Shown piece after piece: positions 31,219 through 37,507 of a stretch of DNA of 37,507 nt (the first letter of the stretch is position 1; every line of letters begins with the position of its first letter). Made by a program: the position numbers and the translations under genes. Source of the DNA: UMGS172 sp045651745 (lineage in GTDB: Bacteria > Bacillota > Clostridia > Oscillospirales > Acutalibacteraceae); assembly GCA_045651745.1 (NCBI GenBank), contig JAZRSW010000078.1, positions 1 through 37,507 on the forward strand. The letters run 5' to 3'. The notes beneath the pieces were generated by a model that saw only the letters and a list, made by a program, of their open reading frames with translations, searched no databases and was not told the DNA's origin.

Positions 31219-32600
31219 TAACCTTGACCGTCCAAAGTTGAAAAACGTGTATACATACCGTCCCAATACAAAGGCACTGTTTCCAAACCGCCGTGACGGT
31301 TTTTAGCAACTATACATTCTGCCTTATGCTCGTCAATCTCTACATTCGGGTCGGTCTTTTCGTTTTTGTAATAAATATCACGGTACATAAACAGTACGAT
31401 ATCTGCATCCTGCTCGATAGAGCCTGATTCTCTCAAATCGGACAACGCGGGTCTGTGCGAACCACCTTTTGCCTCAGTTCCACGCGAAAGCTGTGCACAA
31501 ACTAAGACCGGAATCTGCATTTCTTTAGCCATAATTTTCAAATTACGGGTGATTTCCGAAACTTCTTGCACACGGTTTTCGGTGCGTTTTGCCGAACGGA
31601 TAAGTCCCAAATAGTCGATAATAATCAAATCGGGTTTTTCTCTCATACGGCGGATTTTAGCCTTCATTTCGGGTACAGTAATACCCGGAGTTTCATCAAT
31701 ATACATCTTCGCCGAAGACAAATTAAGGCCTGCTTGAGTAAGTCTTGTCCATTCATCAGAAGAAAGTTCACCCGTACGCATTTTACCCGATTCAATCATA
31801 GCCTCACTCGACAGTAAACGTTGAGCCAACTGGTCACGGCTCATTTCAAGCGAGAAGAAGCAAACCGTCTTGCCGGAAGCCACCGCAACATTACGGGCAA
31901 CGTTCAACGCGAATGCAGTTTTACCCATACCGGGACGAGCACCGACAATAATAAGGTCGGACTTGTTCAAACCTGTAATCACCTTGTCAAGTTTGGAAAA
32001 TCCTGTCGGAATACCGATATAATCCTTTCTTGTTTCGGGGTCACTGATTTTAGCAAGTCGGACAAATGTTTCACCCTTAATAACATCGTCGAGCAATCTC
32101 AAACCTGTAACGTCTTTACCCTGACGGATGTCGTAGATTTTCTGCTCTGCACTTGCTAACAGCACATCAGCATCAGTAGCGCCGTTTTGCGCCGTTTCAA
32201 TAATATCGCGAGCCGCCGTCATAAGTGAACGGACATAATACCGCTCGGTAACGATTTCGGCATAAGTAGTAATATTAGCCGAGGTTGGCACGCTTTGAAC
32301 AATTGAAGCCAAATATGCCTTACCGCCTGCCGCATCAAAAAGTCCGTCACTCTTTAAACGTTCAAGCAAAGTAACATAGTCAATAACCTGATTGGCTGTA
32401 CTCATACTGCAAAGAGTTTCATAAATGCGACGGTTTTGCGGTACATAAAAATGGTCAGGCTTTAACTTGTCCATAACCAAATTAAGACTTGGCGGGTCAA
32501 CAATAATCGCGCCTAAAACCGACTGCTCGGCTTCGCTTGAAAAAGGTAAAACCTTACCTTCAAACTGACTGTCGTTAATATATTCTGCCACTATTTTCAC
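31218..32600 (-). CDS. dnaB: Replicative DNA helicase DnaB
   Basis: The hexameric helicase of the replication fork (DnaC in Bacillus naming). The 460-residue protein begins with the N-terminal primase-interaction domain (SSEAEQSVLGAIIVD at about 21-35), and the RecA-like domain has Walker A GARPGMGKT at 220-228, DLIIIDYLGLI (Walker B) and SDLRESGSIEQDADIVLFMYR. Length is normal and no intein is present. The ribosome site AAGGTG precedes the ATG. The gdpP-rplI-dnaB order is standard. Confidence 0.97.
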   Translation of the reverse strand: MKIVAEYINDSQFEGKVLPFSSEAEQSVLGAIIVDPPSLNLVMDKLKPDHFYVPQNRRIYETLCSMSTANQVIDYVTLLERLKSDGLFDAAGGKAYLASIVQSVPTSANITTYAEIVTERYYVRSLMTAARDIIETAQNGATDADVLLASAEQKIYDIRQGKDVTGLRLLDDVIKGETFVRLAKISDPETRKDYIGIPTGFSKLDKVITGLNKSDLIIVGARPGMGKTAFALNVARNVAVASGKTVCFFSLEMSRDQLAQRLLSSEAMIESGKMRTGELSSDEWTRLTQAGLNLSSAKMYIDETPGITVPEMKAKIRRMREKPDLIIIDYLGLIRSAKRTENRVQEVSEITRNLKIMAKEMQIPVLVCAQLSRGTEAKGGSHRPALSDLRESGSIEQDADIVLFMYRDIYYKNEKTDPNVEIDEHKAECIVAKNRHGGLETVPLYWDGMYTRFSTLDGQG

Positions 32601-32627
32601 CTTCTTGTATTTATTTTCAAAGGTATC

Positions 32628-33068
32628 TTATTCTTTTACTGATACTGTAACTTTAGCAGTAATGCCGTTATAAAGTTTTACTTCGGCAGTAAAATCACCG
32701 TAAGACTTAATATCGGCAACCGAGATTTTCTTTTTATCAACCGCGACGCCGAAAACCTTGTTGATTTCAACGGCAATTTCTTTAGAAGTAATCGCACCGA
32801 AAAGTTTACCATTAGAGCCGGCTTTTGCGTGGATTACGATTTCTTTTCCGTCAATTTTTTCTTTAGAAGCAGTGGCTGCAGCCTTTTCCTCTGCAATATG
32901 ATGAGCCTTGGAAGCCTCGCGGTTTTTAAGCTCATTCATAGCGGTTGCATTAGCCTCTACCGCTAAATTTTTAGGGAACAAAAAGTTTCTTGCATAACCG
33001 TCAGACGCGTTTACAAGTTCACCTTTTTTACCTAAACCTTTAACGTCGGCATTTAAAATAACCTTCAT
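32628..33068 (-). CDS. rplI: 50S ribosomal protein L9
   Basis: L9 binds 23S rRNA and stabilises the L1 stalk region. The 146 residues start MKVILNADVKGLGKKGELVN, the conserved N-terminal domain, with SDGYARNFLFPKNLA, followed by a long helix and the C-terminal domain GKLFGAITSKEI. The AAAGGTTT ribosome site is fair. It lies between gdpP and dnaB as expected. Confidence 0.97.
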   Translation of the reverse strand: MKVILNADVKGLGKKGELVNASDGYARNFLFPKNLAVEANATAMNELKNREASKAHHIAEEKAAATASKEKIDGKEIVIHAKAGSNGKLFGAITSKEIAVEINKVFGVAVDKKKISVADIKSYGDFTAEVKLYNGITAKVTVSVKE

Positions 33069-33129
33069 TTATATCAAACCTTTCGTAAATATTCTAATAT
33101 TTAAAGCACACCAAAAATAGTACATAAAA

Positions 33130-35094
33130 CTATTTTTTTAAATCTTTTTTATAAGTGTCAATAGCGTGTTTTAATTTTTCAACAGCGCCCTCAAAAGTAT
33201 CAACCGGCAACTGACACGCTGCCATTGTACGGTGACCGCCGCCACCCAAATGTTCCATTATGACTTGAACGTTCATACTTCCCAACGACCTTGCGGAAAT
33301 ATTAAACTCACTACCGTATCGGCTTATAACAAACGAGCCTAAAACACCGCTTATACCTAAAAGTTCATCAGCCGCCTGAGCCGATGCAAGCCTTGAATTA
33401 GCACTAATATCGGTATTCATTGCAATAGCGCAATCTTCGTCGTAAACTTCAGCCGAAGCGACAATTTCTGCGCGTTGCTTGTAAGTTTCCATAGAACCTG
33501 CAAACAACTTTTTGACGGTTACAGGGTCGGCACCGCGGTTACGTAAAAACGCTGATGCTTCAAATGTCCTGACACCGGTATTAAGCACGAAATTACGGCT
33601 ATCGAGCATAATTCCCGAAAGCAAAGCCTCTGCTTCAAACTGACCGACGGCTTTAGGACACATATACTGCAACATTTCGGCAACCATCTCACAAGCCGAA
33701 GAAACTGCCGTTTCGTGATAGAAAATGACCGCATCGTTAATAAAATCGACTGCTTTACGGTGATGGTCAATTACAACAACATTTTTACAGTGCTCGTACA
33801 CCTCGGGGCTGTCCAAGAACGAGGGACGGTGAACGTCAGTAACAATCAACAGTGTTTGCTTATCGATAACCGGCATAACTTCACTGCCTGACATAAAATT
33901 ACACTGAACACCCAAGGCTTCGGCGCGTTCAACCAAGGATTTTGCCATTGTTTTTTCGGTATCCATTACTATGTAGGGCTGACGTCCCAAATCAGACACC
34001 GCGCTTGCCATAGCAATACAAGAACCCAAACTGTCCAAATCGGCGAAACGGTGACCCATCAAGACAACGTTACTGCTTGAAAGGATAAGACTTTTCAAGG
34101 TGTTTGCAATAATACGAGCACGGACCTTATTATGCTTTTCCAATGCACCCGAAACACCGCCGTAAAACTTATACTCGTTATTTGGCATTTTGATAACAGC
34201 TTGGTCACCACCGCGACCCAAAGCCATATCAAGTGCCTGCTTTGCCATTTCCTCGCACTCAGCCAATGAGTTTCCACCCTGACCGATACCTATGGACAAG
34301 GTTGCTGAGCTGTCACCAAATTTCAATTCTCTTACACTGCTAAGAACATTGAAACCCTCTTGGCTTAAACTTTGGAAACTACGTTCTTCCAAAACCAACA
34401 TATAACGGTCACCCGACAGTTTTCGGCAAACACCGTTAATATGTGAAAACCATTTTTCGATTCTCTGTTGAACCGAACCTCTGAACGAAGCGATTTCACT
34501 GTCGCGCGCGTTTTTAGTGATTTCATCAAGGTTATCAATTGCCAAAAGCGCCACAACCGGTCTTGTTTCCGAATATTCGTGAGCAATCTTGCGCAAAGCG
34601 GTAACATCAAATAAATAGTAAATATGAAGCGGTGTGCCGCCACTCTCGATTTCCGAATCGGTAACCGAGAAAATCTTATTGCCTAATGTTATTTCGACGT
34701 GGGTATTACTGGTTATATCATCAGTAAATTCGCGACCGAAAATCTGCTCAATATTTTTACCGACTGCGGTCGATGCTTCGGGAATATCATTTTCAAATTG
34801 AGGGTTATACCAAACGATTTCACCGTATGCAGTAGTTATCAACACGGGGATTCTCAATTCGGTCAACGCCTTTGACTGAGAAGTGGAAATACCCTTTGAA
34901 ACACCTGAAATAATTTTTCCGATGTTAGCGTGAAGTCCAACAAGCGAAGTAATGACCGCAACCAAACCCAAACCCAAAACGCCTAATGCGATAGGCAAAG
35001 CATATTTATCGGCAAACATTACCACCGCAACATCAGCCAACAAAAATGCTAACAAAAGTAAAAATATTCTTCCTACTCCCCAAACCTTTTTCAT
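33130..35094 (-). CDS. gdpP: Cyclic-di-AMP phosphodiesterase GdpP
   Basis: A membrane-bound enzyme that degrades c-di-AMP, affecting wall stress, osmolyte balance and beta-lactam tolerance. Domains in the 654 residues: two membrane helices (about 9-27 and 31-53), a PAS-like domain (about 75-165), a degenerate GGDEF (about 170-300), and DHH/DHHA1 (about 335-650). The latter has LMGHRFADLDSLGS and VVVIDHHRKAV, with the metal ligands. The C-terminal GGGGHRTMAACQLP is the DHHA1 motif. Its ribosome site lies 11 bases upstream in a small palindrome (35097-35109). Confidence 0.96.
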   Translation of the reverse strand: MKKVWGVGRIFLLLLAFLLADVAVVMFADKYALPIALGVLGLGLVAVITSLVGLHANIGKIISGVSKGISTSQSKALTELRIPVLITTAYGEIVWYNPQFENDIPEASTAVGKNIEQIFGREFTDDITSNTHVEITLGNKIFSVTDSEIESGGTPLHIYYLFDVTALRKIAHEYSETRPVVALLAIDNLDEITKNARDSEIASFRGSVQQRIEKWFSHINGVCRKLSGDRYMLVLEERSFQSLSQEGFNVLSSVRELKFGDSSATLSIGIGQGGNSLAECEEMAKQALDMALGRGGDQAVIKMPNNEYKFYGGVSGALEKHNKVRARIIANTLKSLILSSSNVVLMGHRFADLDSLGSCIAMASAVSDLGRQPYIVMDTEKTMAKSLVERAEALGVQCNFMSGSEVMPVIDKQTLLIVTDVHRPSFLDSPEVYEHCKNVVVIDHHRKAVDFINDAVIFYHETAVSSACEMVAEMLQYMCPKAVGQFEAEALLSGIMLDSRNFVLNTGVRTFEASAFLRNRGADPVTVKKLFAGSMETYKQRAEIVASAEVYDEDCAIAMNTDISANSRLASAQAADELLGISGVLGSFVISRYGSEFNISARSLGSMNVQVIMEHLGGGGHRTMAACQLPVDTFEGAVEKLKHAIDTYKKDLKK

Positions 35095-35096
35095 CC

Positions 35097-35109
35097 GAGG
35101 TTAAACCTC
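35097..35109 (-). promoter_or_regulatory. Small palindrome over the gdpP ribosome site
   Basis: GAGGTTAAACCTC is a perfect 6-bp inverted repeat around one A. In the minus RNA it includes the AGGAGG ribosome site of gdpP, which can fold back on itself. The stem is short, so its effect may be modest. Confidence 0.35.
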
Positions 35110-35128
35110 CTTTTAAAGTTAAAATACA

Positions 35129-37033
35129 TTATACTTCAAGAATGATTGGCAATATCATAGGACTGCGTCCCGTCTGCTCGTAAAGGTGACGCGACAATCC
35201 GTCACGTACGCGGGATTTAACAGTACCCCAATCACGAACGTTGTTGATATAGCACTTTTCAAGTATATCGCAAGCAGCCTCTCTCGCGTCGTCCATCAGC
35301 CTCTCGGCTTCTTTTACATAGACAAATCCGCGGGTAATAATTTCAGGGCCTGCAATAACCTCACGCGTTACCGAATCAACCGATACGGCAACAACAATAA
35401 TTCCGTCCTCTGCCAGATGTTTGCGGTCGCGCAAAACAACGTTACCAACGTCACCGACGCCAAAACCGTCAACCAAAATGCTTCCTGCCTGAACGGTATC
35501 GACAACCTTCATTGAATCAGGCGTAATCTCGATAACCTTGCCGATAGAAGTGACAAGGATATTTTCGTGCTTAACTCCTACCGATTCAGCAAGACCTGCG
35601 TGTTTTACAAGGTGCTTCTGCTCACCGTGAGCAGGGATAAAGAATTTCGGCTTTGTCAAATTAAGAATTAACTTTAATTCCTCTTGACAAGCGTGTCCCG
35701 AAACGTGCACATCATACATTTTTTCATAAACAACCTGTGCATTGAGTTTTAACAACTCATTTATAACCTTGGTAACCAATTTTTCGTTGCCCGGAATAGG
35801 GGTTGCCGAAATGATAATTAAGTCCCCTGCTCCAACCGAAACTTTTCTGTGGTCGCCAAATGCCATACGGTGCAAAGCCGACATAGGCTCACCCTGACTG
35901 CCCGTAGTAACAATAACCAACTGCGACGGCGTATAGTCTTTTATCTTATCAATGCTAATCAAAACGCCGTCAGGCACGGTTAAATAGCCTAATTCACTTG
36001 CAACCTGCACAACATTTTCCATACTTCTGCCCGAAACTGCAACCTTACGGCCGCAACGTACGGCTTCGTCGATAATCTGCTGTACACGATGGATATTTGA
36101 AGAGAACGTCGCAACAATAATGCGCTTGTTCTCTGCCTTTTTAAAAATGTTAGAAAAACTTTCACCGACAATGCTTTCACTCGGGGTAAATCCGGGACGC
36201 TCGGCATTAGTAGAATCGGAAAGCAATGCCAACACGCCGTTTTTACCGAGCTCTCCCAATCGGGCTAAATCAATAACCTCACCGTCAATCGGCGTGGTGT
36301 CAATCTTAAAGTCACCCGTCTGAACAACGGTGCCAACAGGGGTTTCAATCGCAACTGCAACAGCATCGGGAATTGAATGGTTAACGTGAATAAACTCAAC
36401 CTTGAATTCACCGAATTTTACAACATCTCTTGGCTTTACTACATTGAGTTTCGCACTGTCCATAAGCTTATGCTCACGAAGTTTTCCTTCGATAAGACCT
36501 ATGGTGAGCGCCGTACCGTAAACAGGGATATTGCACTCTTTCAAAAGATACGGTATACCGCCGATATGGTCTTCGTGACCGTGTGTGACAACAAGGCCCT
36601 TGATTTTATCGACATTATTTTTAACATAGGTAAAATCAGGGATAACGATGTCAATACCCAACATTTCTTCATCAGGGAATGACATACCGCAATCAACCAA
36701 AAACATATCCTCGCCATACTCATAAAGAGTAATATTTTTGCCGATTTCACCAAGTCCGCCCAAAGGGGTTATGTGCAACGGCTTAAGATTTTTCGGGGGT
36801 TTCATGGTTTTGCTACGCTTGCCTGACTTTTGTGCTGTATTTCTTTTAGCAACACTGTTATTAGCCTTTTTAGCTTTGTCAACCACCTTGTCAGTAGACT
36901 TTTTGCTTGAAGTAGACTTTTTAAATGTCTTTTCACTAGAATTTTTGCTTGTTTTATAATACTTTTTCTTTTTAGTATCAATACTTGTTTGCTTCGATTT
37001 CTTTTCGGCATTTTTCTTTAAATTTTCTGCCAT
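35129..37033 (-). CDS. rnj: Ribonuclease J with a lysine-rich N-terminal extension
   Basis: A metallo-beta-lactamase/beta-CASP nuclease with 5'-3' exonuclease and endonuclease activity, central to mRNA decay in Firmicutes. The 634-residue protein begins with about 80 residues very rich in Lys, Ser and Thr (KKNAEKKSKQTS, KKKKYYKTSK, TSSKKSTDKV) before the catalytic domain PLHITPLGGLGEIGKN. The metal motif THGHEDHIGG is at about 150-159, and further motifs SDSTNAERPG and SGHACQEEL are present. RNase J is typically about 555 residues without this tail, which may bind RNA. A strong AAGGAG precedes the ATG. It opens the operon. Confidence 0.95.
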   Translation of the reverse strand: MAENLKKNAEKKSKQTSIDTKKKKYYKTSKNSSEKTFKKSTSSKKSTDKVVDKAKKANNSVAKRNTAQKSGKRSKTMKPPKNLKPLHITPLGGLGEIGKNITLYEYGEDMFLVDCGMSFPDEEMLGIDIVIPDFTYVKNNVDKIKGLVVTHGHEDHIGGIPYLLKECNIPVYGTALTIGLIEGKLREHKLMDSAKLNVVKPRDVVKFGEFKVEFIHVNHSIPDAVAVAIETPVGTVVQTGDFKIDTTPIDGEVIDLARLGELGKNGVLALLSDSTNAERPGFTPSESIVGESFSNIFKKAENKRIIVATFSSNIHRVQQIIDEAVRCGRKVAVSGRSMENVVQVASELGYLTVPDGVLISIDKIKDYTPSQLVIVTTGSQGEPMSALHRMAFGDHRKVSVGAGDLIIISATPIPGNEKLVTKVINELLKLNAQVVYEKMYDVHVSGHACQEELKLILNLTKPKFFIPAHGEQKHLVKHAGLAESVGVKHENILVTSIGKVIEITPDSMKVVDTVQAGSILVDGFGVGDVGNVVLRDRKHLAEDGIIVVAVSVDSVTREVIAGPEIITRGFVYVKEAERLMDDAREAACDILEKCYINNVRDWGTVKSRVRDGLSRHLYEQTGRSPMILPIILEV

Positions 37034-37147
37034 TAAATAAACTCCTTTTTCAAAATTAAACAGTTAAATTAGAATATATAGTATATGTATATTGTAAAAA
37101 TATTCAAATATTAAAATTTCCAAAATATGCACATTTATACAGATTAT

Positions 37148-37176
37148 ATTTTACTCCAAATTGACCCCAATGTCAA
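37148..37176 (-). promoter_or_regulatory. Promoter of the rnj-gdpP-rplI-dnaB-tilS-hpt-ftsH operon
   Basis: On the minus strand, TTGACA (37171-37176) and TAAAAT (37148-37153) have a 17-base spacer. The start near 37140 gives a leader of about 105 bases. Confidence 0.78.
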
Positions 37177-37226
37177 GCAAAGTATGGCTATTTTAACCGC
37201 CTTTAATATTATAATGAAATAGGTTA

Positions 37227-37395
37227 GGCGAAACAGTCCTGTTTCGCCACAAAATCTTTGATTTTGCGACAAATTTTTGATAAAAAATTGTCCTTTTTCA
37301 TTGAAATGAGTATCGCACAAAATTAAATATTGTAATTTAATTTTGCTAAAGCCACTTGTCAAGTGCCTTCTCGAAACGCTTCAAAAGCGTTTCGA
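37227..37395. repeat. Train of seven consecutive small hairpins
   Basis: In 169 bases there are seven back-to-back inverted repeats with short loops: GGCGAAACAG/CTGTTTCGCC (37227-37248); CAAAATC/GATTTTG (37250-37266); an 11-bp stem with one mismatch (37268-37292); TCATT/AATGA (37298-37309); CAAAATTAAAT/ATTTAATTTTG (37318-37345); CACTTG/CAAGTG (37353-37365); and TCGAAACGCTT/AAGCGTTTCGA (37371-37395). None is followed by a proper T tract. They lie just upstream of the rnj promoter. The remaining bases to the right edge (37396-37507) show no gene. Cause and function are unknown. Confidence 0.7.
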
Positions 37396-37507
37396 CGTAC
37401 TACAATCATTATTGAAGCATTAACACACGTTTAAACGAAATAAAACGCAAAAAACAATCAATATTTAATGGTGCAAAGGTCTATTTCGCATTTTGGCAAA
37501 TCGGTTA

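Overview
The window is an ordinary core-genome segment of a low-to-moderate G+C Gram-positive bacterium, most likely class Clostridia and probably an Oscillospiraceae/Ruminococcaceae-like gut lineage. The grounds are strong AGGAGG-type ribosome sites, consensus sigma-A promoters, RNase J, GdpP, KhpB/Jag, YidD, NdoA-type MazF, ThyX rather than a visible ThyA, a DUF951 protein, and the TilS-Hpt-FtsH and GdpP-RplI-DnaB gene orders. I see no rRNA, tRNA, CRISPR array, insertion sequence or integrase. Almost all genes lie on the minus strand.

Layout from left to right. Positions 1-186 hold a leader whose long hairpin covers the ribosome site of a minus-strand gene starting at the window edge, followed by a terminator. 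Positions 187-5052 (minus) are DUF951-prfA-tsaC-coaE-lytic transglycosylase-M18 aminopeptidase. Positions 5075-8225 (minus) are the rpmH-rnpA-yidD-yidC-jag cluster, with a consensus promoter before rpmH, a hairpin between rpmH and rnpA, and a terminator after jag. Positions 8247-9406 are a compact divergent switch: an XRE repressor (minus) facing two small overlapping genes (plus), with four near-identical 13-bp operators between them. Positions 9423-10810 hold an unrecognised propeller-like protein and an orphan mazF/ndoA. Positions 10825-14921 (minus) are mnmE-mnmG-SDR. A 48-residue one-helix membrane miniprotein with a perfect promoter follows (plus). Positions 15252-22195 (minus) are thyX-tmk-DJ-1-like-5-FTHF cyclo-ligase-mltG-U32 (TrhP-like)-class B PBP. 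Plus-strand genes for a PHP phosphoesterase, a PRPP-synthetase-like enzyme and a small unknown protein run to 24683. A GntR-controlled ABC exporter with a lipoprotein follows (minus), and then the long minus-strand operon rnj-gdpP-rplI-dnaB-tilS-hpt-ftsH. The right edge, upstream of the rnj promoter, carries seven consecutive small hairpins of unknown purpose.

Functional themes are translation and tRNA modification (RpmH, RplI, PrfA, TsaC, MnmE/G, TrhP-like, TilS, RnpA), membrane and wall assembly (YidC/YidD, Jag, MltG, PBP, lytic transglycosylase, FtsH), nucleotide supply (ThyX, Tmk, PRPP synthetase-like, Hpt, 5-FCL) and RNA or c-di-AMP turnover (RNase J, GdpP).

The most unusual items are noncoding. 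First is the four-operator switch at 8632-8815: both outer operators sit flush against a -10 hexamer inside a 17-bp spacer, and all operator centres are about 4, 7 and 4 helical turns apart. Second is the seven-hairpin train at 37227-37395. Third is a set of hairpins that cover Shine-Dalgarno sequences (11-69, 16839-16876, 35097-35109). All functional statements are from sequence inspection only; no database search was run.
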